Shown here piece after piece: positions 20,101 to 24,334 of a stretch of 64,000 nt of DNA. Position numbers and translations under genes: made by a program. The stretch spans positions 1-64,000 of the forward strand of contig JAEMSX010000003.1 of the NCBI GenBank assembly GCA_016462645.1, given 5' to 3'. The DNA comes from Thermoleophilaceae bacterium. Its GTDB lineage: Bacteria; Actinomycetota; Thermoleophilia; Solirubrobacterales; JACPNS01. The notes below the pieces were generated by a model. It saw only the letters and a list, made by a program, of their open reading frames with translations. It had not been told where the DNA came from and ran no database searches. Within the stretch, counting starts at the first letter, position 1; each line of letters begins with the position of its first letter.

Positions 20101-21559
20101 CGGTATGTCGATCAAGGTCCCGGCGAAGGCCGGTCCGTACGACCTCGGTGACTACATCACCCAGGGTCGTATCCAGATCCGCCCGAGCGACCACGGAATC
20201 ACCGTGAACTTCGTTGACGTGCCGAAGATGTTCAAGGGCGTCCCGACGCACATCCAGAACATGGACATCACGCTCCCGGGCAGGGCCCAGAGCACCGACA
20301 AGCCGTTCCTCTACAACGCGTCCGACTGCTCGGCGTTCAACATCGTTACGAGCCTCACGCCTTACTCCGGCTCGGTCGTGTCCGACAGCGACGGCTACCA
20401 GGCGACCGGATGCGCAGCGCGCGCATTCAGCCCGACGATCGCGTTCGCCGCAACCAGCGGCGGCGACGACCGCACGGCCCCGTCATGGCAGATCAAGATG
20501 CACAGCGAGGCCGGCGACTCGACGCTGAAGTCGACCACCGTGGTCCTGCCGTCGGTGATGACAGTGAATGTCCAGGGAATCGGCGACGCGTGCCCGGCCG
20601 ACCAGGTCACCGCACGCACGTGCCCGGCGACCTCCAAGATCGGAACGGTCTCGGTTGACACGCCGCTGCTGTCAACGCCGGTCACCGGAACGATCTACAT
20701 GGCCAAGAGCGTCACCGGACAGTCGCTGCCGGACATGCTGATCGACATTCCGGCCCCGATCGACATGCAGATCCGCGGCGCCAACAGCTTCGTCACCGCG
20801 GGCAACGCGGCCAGCCAGATCAAGAGCACGTTCACCAACCTGCCGGACCTGATCTGGACCGACATGACGATGAACATCACCGGTGGCACGAAGGGCATCC
20901 TCGGACTGCGCACCAACGGACTCTGCGGCGCCGCGGCCTCGACGTTCGCCAGCCACTCCGGTCAGTCGATGAGCACAAGCAGCCCGGTCACCGGCATCTC
21001 CGGCTTCTGCAACGGCATCGGCGAGACCTGCGCCAACCCGACGGTCAAGGTCTCGACCAAGGGCGCCAAGAAGAAGGGCTACAAGAAGGCCAGCACCAGC
21101 CTGTCACTGAGCACGGCCTCCAACTGCAAGGCGATCAAGGCCGTTCGCGTCACGTACCCGAAGGGCACGAAGCTGAACAAGAAGCTGATCGTCTTCAACA
21201 AGAAGAAGAAGGCGACCAAGAAGAACCTGAAGAACGTCACCGGAAAGGTCGGCTCGAAGTCACTCACCTCGAAGGACTTCGCGGTCTCCGGCAGCAACGG
21301 TCTGAAGTTCAACACGGTCTTCCCGACTGGAACGCGCAGCTTCTCGATCAACACGAAGAACAGTGCGCTGGTGCCGTCCTTCAAGACCTTCTGCGGCGAC
21401 ATCACCAAGAAGAAGTACAAGGTCGCCAAGAAGTACAAGGCTGCCCTGAAGAAGTGCCAGAGCAAGAAGGTCACCTTCACCTTCGAGATCACGAACGATG
21501 ACGGCAGCGCCTTCCGTTACAACTACACGGTGCCGGCGGGGAGCAAGTTCTTCAAGTAG
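2156..21559 (+). CDS. Giant secreted repeat protein (about 6,467 aa), unknown function
   Basis: Predicted exported surface or extracellular protein. From ATG 2156 the N-terminus is a classic signal peptide (MSRIALL, a hydrophobic stretch of about 18 residues, then AQTANA as a likely cleavage site). The body is a tandem array of two related modules alternating about 14 and 13 times with a combined period near 430 residues, rich in T, S, N, G and P, and with paired cysteines. A modules contain GMxINP, VGTVSLTTPLL, a GKVYLE/TRYK block, DLPG, and FxxIPDLGF ending in NPxxC. B modules contain LPxGLVANTxAVxxCSQ, YNVVPNxxEPARxxA, VGPFDLGKLSIPV and RYEGIAVRIR, also ending in NPSKC. The last 180 or so residues (from about nt 21019) form a distinct lysine-rich basic domain. 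No LPXTG anchor, no C-terminal membrane helix and no recognised enzyme motif were seen. The start is uncertain: ATG 2054 has a better ribosome binding site but gives a 34-residue extension before the signal peptide. An adhesin, S-layer-like or fibrous matrix role is only an inference. Confidence 0.85.
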   Translation: MSRIALLTLTALVAACLFSVALFAQTANADITPSLTASFLQNGTTTGVANPAPGSHYDYRQLTNITTSNGDDIQRLTIDYPSGMIGDPNAITSANRCNVDYTTVTSSSGSPSYAGCPASSKVGTIRAVASSGLTCSDITLNGSIYLLRNRPTANPEVPTYLGINLSGTANIWLLFCAGAGVNLNMTAKITLRPTDQGLRIQIIDDITKTDPIIGGAIQIKSIDQTISGMAPAPSTKPFLTAPTRCTTWDTKVYGRAYSSNGNVDTDIDPGIAGNDHKVSTSTTTPSCVAPATYNPTFTLTQTNTQAGRPVGLLAVLDNPVVTTNTLQPSYAKQFDLTLPVGMKINPAIANRLGSAGCTEAEFLMPGNGLPVQDTTPTCPAGSQVGTVAVKAPEVTGDLVGKIYLGDPRPGDEAAGIYRLYIFAARGGLAVKFQGTATANAGTGQVVVSITNASSYGSGLPQFNYSKFTMDFNTNSAGVGFDDLGNPVSNPVSSPSDAQQMLINPQVCGSYNASVAMTPWTSPNEAVVNTNKTLTVTSGTNGSCSFNSFAPTFSANLSNTQAGRHPDLNLTVTRGDRQDNIKNLLFKLPSGFAGSASAVPTCSGLSQSSLGTCTAANALGTAAVTVGLGPDTLVMPTSTIYNVATVDSSQTARLGIVTPAVVGPFDLGYVISYSVLRLDNTSTFRLTSSTDLTQSINGIPVAYRSISLTLSGMAGAVPFLQNPSATCASPLAFDATITSNGDLSGPTLPGSGSASAVVLSDTNQNLDCTTTPQPFTPAMSVTPTTLATAQPTGLTLTMTQSQAAATTQQSTIKNITVTMPNGLEINPGFASAVTACPTATINTDITNATDSCAGPATKIADVTVTTPLLGSAVTGKVYLEASGSTPATRYRVVMYLDMPGGKLIIRGSVTLNGSTTGGVAGSTGAVNSGTGQLIATFNNLPDVPYSSMALAFNSATPMFVNSDTIGSQTFGASFVPYSTSSTNPVTSSPSYLTNYNGTVGSTGTDPWAPTFSQTLSSTAPNAHPDLTLTVNRPEKNQQLSSIAFALPSGLTGAPAAVPTCTQVLADAANCPANSRVGSVTATVGSALVATPAAGLATLSGSLYNTVAPATAPAKLTAVVPIVLGPFNLGSMTLPVDVALRPGSDADPYGLTASVTLPNRYEGVKIRYRSLQVLINGVAPGNGANFLTNPSNCGASKTTTATMTSALSNVATATQNFTVGACAGGFAVAPTTTVATNPATPATQTPVGLGVTVTNATGNSTMKQLKLTFPSGMSVNPAVGNYPAGFTCPTATINSSAGGADACSAAGKQVVGTVSMTTPLISGTFTGNVYLETPDPSGSPDTRFRLAMIVALPGQSLIIRGKVRINGDTTVPVGATGNVDSGTGIITADFDNLPDLSFNNLTVNLATGSKALLVTPTACSATNTITAQMYPYNNPTSATSNNSNFNTNSPCVATSFNPTFSATVSDTNANANPNLTMTVTNPGATVDFLRSVTYHLPTGFVANTNNVARCSQANATAGTCATPAVGTASAAVGTNAEQYTLNGSVYNVTPNASEPARLQAIIPVTVGPFNLGNLSVPVTTSLRADYGIDATAQLPQRYEGIDIRARSLTVTLSGTVSGQPFFENPSVCQTVSNFNADISNGVTPQNKVATSFAINGCPKVFGTDPTLTVTPSTTQAADPVGLTFNIGSAASNPTMKRVQLDFPTGMEINPAFANGLTPCTTPTVAGCASANSIATVSLTTPLLSTSPLSGNVYIVAPGTTAATRYKVVMIVDLPGSNELIVQGAVTVNGSTDVTSGGTGSIDTGTGKIYADFNNIPDLGFTALTMTFNSGTRAMVVNRETNATQTFTGTFTNNANGADKVANASYATTGASTAFNPSFTASASSYVANAHPTLTMNIARADKSKQLKNLAIHLPAGLTANTGSVPQCTQASATAATCATTQPTSQVGTIPSTTIGSGTETYNVTGGKIFAVVPNATEPARFQAIIPVVVGPYNLGNLSVPISGSLRSSDYGIDLATTLPTRYEGIAVRIQTMQMIINGTVNSQNYMNNPSKCTAGTISADFTAADATPDSSTANNSSAYTATGCPVAFGTSPTVTVSGMSTTTQTPTGMTVAINSAVGNPSIGAVQLTMPSGMSLNPAVGNNGNNTTCATAVIDAITPSTDACPAAAQQGTVSLTSPLLNGTFTGKLYLESPGTTASTRYKLAIVVSLPGQMLIVHGGATVNGSTTIPTGGTGAKDSGTGDIVATFPTIPDLAFSNLTLTLATSNRSMLITPSTCAGNWTVGTSVSPNGGGAAVNGTQNTTPTSPCPQAFNPTFSGTVTSYAAGAHPDLNIAITNGGSSVNTIRNLNVKLPVGLVANTTAVARCSQADATAGTCGTTTPSSAVGTITTTMGASAEQLSLTGTVYNVVPSAAEPAHLAALIPVVVGPFDLGNLPVDISTALNDGVADSTRTYGVDTFSTLPTKYEGIDVRVRSINLTVNGTVSGQPFMINPSACSTGTIGADIISPDPTTVSRTTPATFTGCNRAYATDPTLTVTPSTMAAGQPVGLQFDLGTTLLNPTTQGIKINFPTGFELNPAAGTGLDYCSAANLATTPGQTICDGNGSRIGTVTLTTPLLSNPQTGAVYLEQPGTTATTRYKAAIVVKLPSKDLILHGSITLNGSTTIPSGGTGAVDSGTGQITADFPGIPDLGFSNMRVAFNSGSNALFVNPEACSLATFSADWTPHGTGAVKTVTGGYTPDTNCAAQPFAPTFNGSVAPTTSAGNPNVTLNFVRPDNNRDLRNITVGLPTGLVAATSATSLCSQATAAAGNCAANQAVGTVATSIGSGASTFSLSGSLYNVAANATEPARFAAVLPVVVGPFDLGKLSIPVPTTLRSDLGVDATAQLPTRYEGIAVRIRTMQLVLSSTANGNPFMINPSKCQSNPINASMVSDGGSPATVASSFSYTTTGCTGFGTAPSLSVSSSSSVPADPAGLTFTINSAASNPTMKRVQITFPSGMEINPAFGTGLTACATATIDAGGSGCAASSQLATVSMVTPLLNSNPTGKVYLETPGTTSTTRYKVAMVIDLPGQKLIVRGAIQINGSSTIPSGATGAVDTGTGQISADFDNIPDLGFTSLSMAFASGPNALVVNPETCANSFSATFTPNSNTGATSNTSPSYPLTGCGTFGFDPGFTATVDNTTPGGHPNLGLNVTRSDKQKTLKTMAIHLPTGLVANTSAVASPCSQASAAAGTCATTAAAAQVGTFSTSIGSGSSTYSLTGGQIFQVTPNSNEPVRFAAIVPVVVGPFDLGKLTIPVTSSIRADYGIDANATLPQRYEGIAVRIRTLNMTLNSTVGGNNYVTNPSKCQSNTISADFTAGDSSTDSSSANNSSSFTTAGCSATVPAYNPTMSAAVNPTTAGAPTALTLGVQVPAGNATTSRVQVALPQGMEINPGVGNGLVACSTIDSDPSSSNPCKLTTSNLATVTLNTPLLPSPVTGEVYLETPGSTATTRYKLALVLHLPGKDIVIHGGTLVNGSTTIAPGGLGSTDAAGTATGQVTADFPGIPDLGFTNMSLAFNSGSKLFVNPKNAATHTVQGTLTPHSVATTKSANATFTTAGGTSAITGWNPTFSASISPSTSAANPNLTLNVGNPLGTQELKSFGIQLPVGLVANTTAVPRCSQANADAATCLASQLVGTVSTTFGSSDTVGEDYTVNGTIYNVIPNADQPARLQAIVPVQVGPFDLGKLSIPVPTTLNSDLTVTASASLPSRYEGIAVRVRAMQMVIQGQPNGNKFMVAPTKCGSSNITGTLVSDTSNSSTLSSAINITGCPTNFSASPTLAVTPDTTTRTSPVNLTFGLTSSANNPTIGRVQVAMPVGMEINPGFANNLTACASASIDAGGSSCPVASQIGTVSLKTQLLDPTTAYTGKVYLETPGTTAATRYKIAMVVDLPGAKLIVRGKVAINGSSDITGGTGATDSGTGQITADFDTIPDLGFTELNMAFSSTNPMLINPQTCSSNTFTATVTPSSNGTNATPTAAYSTTPAGCGDAFGPNFSVNVDGSGSTSAGGHPNLNIHVDRPNGTPGSNQRYLRQLNLDLPIGLVAATTATTHCTQANALAGNCTSDNQVGSFDTFIGNGAADANNLELAGQIYNVDPNPGEPARLAAITDVQVGPYNLGKLMIPIGTQLNSDLSVSTTTTIPRRYEGIAVRIKKLDIALDGVAQSTGKPFISVPSKCQNNTVTANMTSDTGTTASRTSSFTTTGCPRNFVVAPTVGVTSTPNDTTVPTGLGVTIGSDPQNSTISRFQLALPNDMSINADAGNGLATCSTAQINAGGSGCPASSNQGTVTLTTPLLGANQTGNVYLEDPGSTGATRYKLAIVVHLPGTDMILRGKVLVNGSSDITGGLGATDTGTGRITTDFDTIPDLQFTQMVINFNTGNRALLTNPDSCGTQTTNSTITPSSGGSDALVDSTFNLTNTLGCSASKPFDPTFSITQGSTTSGGNTDLTLKVTAGAKNEYLRNFNVKLPVGLVADTTATDTTCSQAQAAAATCTAASQVGTVTTKLGTGAETLDIDGGIYNVVPNSDEPARLAAIVPVVVGPYNLGKLTIPVPTSLRGSDYGVDASAQLPTKYEGINVRLAEMSMTLNGVADQGNGPGADDKGFIKNPSKCDLVGDTNPMKADLVPLSGSTVTRTVNYIVDGCPRDFSPNPTLTVSNTTGQTAVPTGMTLQFDSAASNPTIGSVVTTMPLGMTLNPAVANLNGGINVCSTDAINAIKANPNAPACPAASKVGDVSLITPLLPGTKTGSIYLEEPGNTASTRYRLVMIVDLPGTKLVVRGSTTVDGSSDIPTNSTSATGATNSGTGQIVATFAEIPDLGFTQLKIEFSSGPDALFTNSETEGTQTVSAEITPQSGGSTITSDGTYNAVYGGSGSQASEPFNPTFGATFSTLDAAANPDVTITVDRADYTQQIEEFDLHLPPGLVANTVLTPRCSQTDAVNGACQDDSVVGAVTTKIGTGADTLTMTGKLYNVIPDANEPARLAVVIPVQVGPYNLGKLSLPVTTQIVSGAQASDLSIDTHTVLPKTYEGVPVRVRQLQIQLKGMADQGTPSTADDKPFMINPSQCTSHTLTSTMKSTIGNSVTVGSPGGDFTTVNCANAPYNPAITASLSTTQRGKPVGLDLGFQFSGNSSSTKKIVTTFPSGMSINPGVGNYGAGMTCADADVEAGGTLCPSSSKLGTVELDTPLLPTTQTGALYLLPPVGNQAATRYRLGLFVDLPGAGDLYTTGSVTVAGSSDVTGGGTGAVDTGDGQVVATFDNLPDLQFNNLTLHFKTTGAGEHALLTNPNTCGTFNITADMSPWARPLTSEQASTSFTTTDSVASCIQTESADQLGYIAAEIGEGPDFNNPAGPAYYAGSSQPVTLTVNRPDSDKSIKRVKILLPPGLVGSADAAPTCAQASADAGTCDTTVSNNASQIGTVTLQIGDSSDTYEITGGLYNTVAPGNRPAKFTFIADVTVGPFAFGKVIVPIDVNMDNNDYSLFAETGDMPQVFEGIPVRISQMKIALVGTADQGTVSTADDKIFMSNPRSCASTLHVRAVVTSAPGNTTKDADAPLAGPFTNCGNLNLNANTVTIENEPVAPETGHGAEHPTGLNVEVHQNEALPTQATLKAMTLDLPGFRLSAPAANGLSACSKTDLDNQACPGVWNEDPDGDDQVAPNEGDECTAQHDPRCSISSMVGNAWIDTSLLPKDQVDPGYLATNNGNPAGYTGDLHSLWGKVYLETPGTAADGSDRYKLAIQLSGKTLITIRGTAIVNESDNTPIPGKVAGEITTTFEDLPDIPFTDFRVDLTGYRNVTGPVGNKTTTYFPLLLNPEGTVGSASTSVGNANLTPHSGTPAVDRTSNLPVDPAPTKTFAPTATSSISPLTSGGHPNANFVIARGDAQEDIKNVAMQLPAGFLGSAAAVPLCPVATATAGNCNDQSKVGTVTAKIGQYGQTLTLPGKVYLTEGVGGDIAGMSIKVPAKAGPYDLGDYITQGRIQIRPSDHGITVNFVDVPKMFKGVPTHIQNMDITLPGRAQSTDKPFLYNASDCSAFNIVTSLTPYSGSVVSDSDGYQATGCAARAFSPTIAFAATSGGDDRTAPSWQIKMHSEAGDSTLKSTTVVLPSVMTVNVQGIGDACPADQVTARTCPATSKIGTVSVDTPLLSTPVTGTIYMAKSVTGQSLPDMLIDIPAPIDMQIRGANSFVTAGNAASQIKSTFTNLPDLIWTDMTMNITGGTKGILGLRTNGLCGAAASTFASHSGQSMSTSSPVTGISGFCNGIGETCANPTVKVSTKGAKKKGYKKASTSLSLSTASNCKAIKAVRVTYPKGTKLNKKLIVFNKKKKATKKNLKNVTGKVGSKSLTSKDFAVSGSNGLKFNTVFPTGTRSFSINTKNSALVPSFKTFCGDITKKKYKVAKKYKAALKKCQSKKVTFTFEITNDDGSAFRYNYTVPAGSKFFK
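2390..20990 (+). repeat. Alternating A/B module array inside the giant gene
   Basis: A-module landmarks (the GMxINP site) lie near 3179, 4618, 5966, 7264, 8544, 9857, 11131, 12421, 13709, 15011, 16321, 17674, 19096 and 20557. Spacing is 1.27-1.31 kb in the centre and rises to 1.42-1.46 kb at both ends. B-module landmarks (LPxGLVANT) lie near 3915, 5290, 6640, 7890, 9200, 10500, 11765, 13070, 14370, 15650, 17005, 18385 and 19920. A and B share the same ending (NPxxC) and a similar order of motifs, so the basic unit is about 215 residues and was duplicated before the array expanded. Central copies share near-identical DNA, for example around 10720-10760 and 13305-13345. Confidence 0.85.
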
Positions 21560-21589
21560 ACGGCCGCGGTTAGCGGGATTGCTTCCAAG

Positions 21590-21614
21590 GACCGGCCCGA
21601 GTGGGCCGGTCTTT
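21590..21614 (+). terminator. Rho-independent terminator of the giant gene
   Basis: Nine-base perfect stem GACCGGCCC / GGGCCGGTC with a GAGT loop followed by TTT, 30 bases after the stop codon. Confidence 0.85.
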
Positions 21615-21637
21615 GGCATTTAAGGCACATTGACGCC

Positions 21638-21670
21638 GTCGTTTCCCCCTCTGTTCAGTCCATGTTGATC
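21638..21670 (+). repeat. IS-end-like sequence, copy 1
   Basis: A stretch of about 33 bp (core CTCTGTTCAGTCCAT) recurs with three substitutions and one gap at 24696-24727 (core CTCTGTTCGGTCCAT). Copy 1 lies just upstream of the IS3-type orfA remnant and copy 2 abuts an RHS fragment, so both may be ends of one insertion sequence family. They are direct, not inverted, repeats and flank the RHS island. Confidence 0.4.
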
Positions 21671-21711
21671 GTTGTACATCGTCAAAATGAGACAACGAAT
21701 GGAGCGAACCG

Positions 21712-21840
21712 ATGGCAAAGAAGCGATACACGGCCGAGCAAATCGTCGTCAGGCTGAGAGAAGGGGACCAGGAATGGGAATCGGAAAGATCGACGACGTC
21801 GGAAGACCACCCGGCACAGCAATACAGCCGAGAGTGCTGA
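21712..21840 (+). pseudogene. IS3-family transposase OrfA remnant
   Basis: Reads MAKKRYTAEQIVVRLREG, the typical start of IS3-family OrfA proteins (helix-turn-helix N-terminus), then loses similarity after about 20 residues and stops at 42 residues. OrfB and the rest of OrfA are absent. It marks an old insertion or deletion at the left edge of the RHS cassette island. The recognition rests on the N-terminal motif only. Confidence 0.65.
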
Positions 21841-21874
21841 AGACGGTTTTGGGATCTGAGGGCGAAAAGAGGCG

Positions 21875-22039
21875 ATGAATAGGTGGGTACTTCGATTCGC
21901 TGGAGTTGCTGCCCTGGTGTGTGTCGTCGGGATTGCGCTTGCAGTTTTTGGCTTGACAGTCGGTGGACCGCTCGCCATCGCGGGGCTTGCCGGACTCATA
22001 TGGCTGGGCTGGATTGCTGACGAGTCCGCTCGCGACTGA
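21875..22039 (+). CDS. Small two-helix membrane protein (54 aa), candidate orphan immunity protein
   Basis: Reads [10 protein letters not shown] followed by two hydrophobic segments (about residues 8-28 and 32-48) and ends in ADESARD. AAAAGAGG just upstream, or GAGGG at about 21858, can serve as ribosome binding site. Its stop codon is followed at once by divergent RHS core sequence (from 22040). In this island a small membrane protein precedes each RHS core segment, so this one may be the immunity gene of a cassette whose RHS tip was lost, apparently replaced by the IS3 remnant. Function is inferred from position only. Confidence 0.5.
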   Translation: MNRWVLRFAGVAALVCVVGIALAVFGLTVGGPLAIAGLAGLIWLGWIADESARD

Positions 22040-22104
22040 CTACACCACCCCGGCTCCCTCAGCCCCGCTACCGAGGTCGACGCGGGCGGCAACCCAGAGC
22101 AAGC

Positions 22105-22451
22105 TTCATCTACGCCACCCGCTCAAACGTCCCCGACTACATGGTGCGCTCTGGACACAAGTACCGCTTGATCACCGACCAGGTCGGTAGCGTGCGAATG
22201 GTGGTTGACGCAGAGACGGGCAGCGTGGAGCAGGCGATCGACTACGACGCCTTCGGCCGCGTGCTCTCTGATTCAAACCCGGGCTTTCAGCCCTTCGGCT
22301 TTGCCGGCGGGATCTATGACCGCGATACCAAGCTGACGCACTTTGGGGCGCGGGAGTATGACGCGGAGCTTGGGCGGTGGACCAGTTCTGATCCGATTGG
22401 GTTTGCTGGTGGGGACAGCAATCTTTATGGGTATGTGCTGGGGGATCCGGT
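22105..22451 (+). repeat. RHS core anchor repeat, copy 1 (347 bp)
   Basis: Matches 23576-23922 with only three mismatches in 347 bp (offset 1471), then diverges abruptly at the tip junction. Positions 22168-22257 are also identical to the 90-bp fragment at 24722-24811. Such near-identity beside unrelated tips is what recombination or gene conversion between RHS cassettes would leave. Confidence 0.95.
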
Positions 22452-22905
22452 CAATCTCATTGACCCGAGCGGTTTGTACGGGCTCGACAACGCGTGGAAT
22501 GATCTCAAAGGCACCGTGCAAGAAATACCTGGCGTAGCGTGGGACCATCGTGGGTCGATAGTTGCTGCGGCCGGAATCGGGGCCTGTGCCCTTGCTACCG
22601 GAGGCGCATGCGCAGCTCTGGCTGTCGCCGGGATGCTGAATGCCATTGGCACGGGCAGTTGGCAGGCGGCACACGGCTGTTGGAAGTCCGCAAGGTCCTC
22701 GTATCTTGGCGGCCTCATTCCGCCTGGGGGCCGAACCGCCCTCTGGGCCGTGAACGAGGGACATGCGCTACTAGACGGCACGCGGCTTGCACTTTCGGAG
22801 GGTGCGATGCAAGCGCAGCGGTTTGGGGTGGCGCTCCCGGCGGGAGCAGGGTCTGGAGTGTTTGACGAGATGACATCAGCTGTCGGAAGCGAGTGCGGCT
22901 GTTGA
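22141..22905 (+). CDS. Orphan RHS core plus C-terminal tip 1 (5'-truncated cassette)
   Basis: Polymorphic-toxin C-terminal fragment. Residues 1-110 are the RHS repeat-associated core: [55 protein letters not shown], then the junction [11 protein letters not shown] ... [11 protein letters not shown]. After DPSGLYG comes a variable tip of about 140 residues with a glycine/alanine-rich hydrophobic region ([18 protein letters not shown]) and a C-terminal SECGC. RHS homology can be followed upstream to 22040 in another frame (L-x-x-P-G-x-L-x-P, T-E-V-D-A), with a one-base deletion near 22100 relative to cassette 2. It therefore has no normal RHS N-terminus and may be a silent donor rather than an expressed gene. 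The tip matches no enzyme motif I know; membrane action is suggested by its hydrophobicity. The PH-domain membrane protein downstream is the likely immunity partner. Confidence 0.75.
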   Translation: MVRSGHKYRLITDQVGSVRMVVDAETGSVEQAIDYDAFGRVLSDSNPGFQPFGFAGGIYDRDTKLTHFGAREYDAELGRWTSSDPIGFAGGDSNLYGYVLGDPVNLIDPSGLYGLDNAWNDLKGTVQEIPGVAWDHRGSIVAAAGIGACALATGGACAALAVAGMLNAIGTGSWQAAHGCWKSARSSYLGGLIPPGGRTALWAVNEGHALLDGTRLALSEGAMQAQRFGVALPAGAGSGVFDEMTSAVGSECGC

Positions 22906-22961
22906 GGCGGCGAAAATCGAGTCAATCTCGTATTCGACTCCGTGAGCCGACGGATGACTTC

Positions 22962-23426
22962 ATGCTCAAAACGCTCGTACCGTTTGTGTTGCTTGTTTTC
23001 GCCTCGGGTCCTATCGGCGGATGGGGAAAAGTGCCTGTTTGGGTCACTGTGCTCGCCTGGCTGGGAGTTGCCGCCCTCGCGGCGATGATCGCGCGGAGCT
23101 GGAAAGTCGGCGTCTATGTTGAGCCCGGCGGCATCGACGTCGTTGGATTTGCGTCCCGTACGTACCTGGAATGGTCAGAAATATCCGACTTCGCGTTCGG
23201 CAACCCTGACGCGAGATTTTGGAAGTGGGCACCGGTCGTAGTTCGGGCAGATGGCTTACGAATCCCGATGAACGCAATTCAGGCTCCGCAGCCTTGGACG
23301 CGCCCCACAAACAAGTTTGACCAACGCGCCGTCGCAAAGCTCGAGGAACTTCTTGAGCGGTCCAGGGAGAGCGGCGGAACAGTTTCGCCGGATGAGTTGG
23401 TGTTCGAGCGGAGGTTCGGATACTGA
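22962..23426 (+). CDS. Membrane-anchored PH-domain-like protein, candidate immunity protein for tip 1
   Basis: About 154 residues from ATG 22962 (MLKTLVPFVLL). Two hydrophobic helices near the N-terminus (TLVPFVLLVFASG and VTVLAWLGVAALAAMIA) precede a soluble domain with the pattern VGVYVEPGGIDVVG, YLEWSEISDF and VVVRADGLRIPM, which resembles bacterial PH (bPH_6-type) domains. A GTG at 22893 would extend it by 23 basic residues and overlap tip 1 by 13 bases; either start couples it to the tip gene. Position directly after an RHS toxin tip makes an immunity role plausible. The PH call rests on pattern similarity, and the immunity role on context. Confidence 0.6.
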   Translation: MLKTLVPFVLLVFASGPIGGWGKVPVWVTVLAWLGVAALAAMIARSWKVGVYVEPGGIDVVGFASRTYLEWSEISDFAFGNPDARFWKWAPVVVRADGLRIPMNAIQAPQPWTRPTNKFDQRAVAKLEELLERSRESGGTVSPDELVFERRFGY

Positions 23427-23446
23427 AACTCCGGTGGGCGTCGCAC

Positions 23447-24334
23447 TTGCGTGCGTTGCGGATAGTTGACACACCCAAGAAGGAAGACGGCGCAGCAGCC
23501 CAGGGCTTCCTCTACGCCCCAGGCCTCCTCGGCCCGGTCACAGAGCTGAACGCAGACGGCAATCCAGAGGCAAACTTCATCTACGCCACCCGCTCAACCG
23601 TCCCCGACTACATGGTGCGCTCTGGACACGAGTACCGCTTGATCACCGACCAGGTCGGTAGCGTGCGAATGGTGGTTGACGCAGAGACGGGCAGCGTGGA
23701 GCAGGCGATCGACTACGACGCCTTCGGCCGCGTGCTCTCTGATTCAAACCCGGGCTTTCAGCCCTTCGGCTTTGCCGGCGGGATCTATGACCGCGATACC
23801 AAGCTGACGCACTTTGGGGCGCGGGAGTATGACGCGGAGCTTGGGCGGTGGACCAGTTCTGATCCGATTGGGTTTGCTGGTGGGGACAGCAATCTTTATC
23901 GGTATGTGCTGGGGGATCCGGTGAATATCTCGGATCCAAATGGACTCTACGTCGTTCCATTTCCCGGCAGGCATCTCATCGAGGACGCGGGGCGTTGGCT
24001 GAGTGGTGCTGCCAAACGTGCGATTCCCAATTTTGGAACCATGTGTGGCCAGTCGTATCTTGAGCGAGTCGGTCGCAACACTCTTACCACCAACGAGCGC
24101 GTCGTGGGGCTGCTTGCCCCGCCGGGCTTTTCCATGGCCACCGCTGGCGGCGTCGCCGAACTACTCGGTACGACCACACTTTTCAAGTGGGCGTTCACTT
24201 ACCCTAAGCGACCGCCTATTTGGGGTCCGGCGGGCGGTGCTGTCGCTAGCTACTTGGCGGCCGGAGGGGCCTTCGTGGTCGGCACCGGCATCGGTTCGCT
24301 GGCGACATCGGCATACATGTGTGGTTGCTCATGA
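23447..24334 (+). CDS. Orphan RHS core plus C-terminal tip 2
   Basis: About 295 residues. The N-terminal part continues further into the RHS repeat than cassette 1 (FLYAPGLLGPVTELNADGN, FIYATRSTVPDYM), followed by the same core and the DPIGF / DPVNISDPNGL junction. The tip of about 125 residues is unrelated to tip 1 and carries hydrophobic glycine-rich helices (GPAGGAVASYLAAGGAFVV and GTGIGSLATSAYM), ending in MCGCS. There is no signal, PAAR or full YD-repeat barrel, so it is a cassette fragment rather than a complete RHS protein. The proposed start is an alternative codon (GTG) without a clear ribosome binding site. A 75-residue membrane protein follows and may confer immunity. Toxin chemistry is unknown. 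Confidence 0.7.
   Translation: MRALRIVDTPKKEDGAAAQGFLYAPGLLGPVTELNADGNPEANFIYATRSTVPDYMVRSGHEYRLITDQVGSVRMVVDAETGSVEQAIDYDAFGRVLSDSNPGFQPFGFAGGIYDRDTKLTHFGAREYDAELGRWTSSDPIGFAGGDSNLYRYVLGDPVNISDPNGLYVVPFPGRHLIEDAGRWLSGAAKRAIPNFGTMCGQSYLERVGRNTLTTNERVVGLLAPPGFSMATAGGVAELLGTTTLFKWAFTYPKRPPIWGPAGGAVASYLAAGGAFVVGTGIGSLATSAYMCGCS
23576..23922 (+). repeat. RHS core anchor repeat, copy 2 (347 bp)
   Basis: Partner of the copy at 22105-22451. The differences are one base each in the codons for Asn/Thr (ATRSN versus ATRST), Lys/Glu (GHK versus GHE) and Gly/Arg (LYG versus LYR). Confidence 0.95.

Noticed and set aside
23044-23478. Minus-strand open frame opposite the PH-domain protein
   Set aside because: No domain, and the plus strand encodes a plausible membrane/PH protein in a cassette context.
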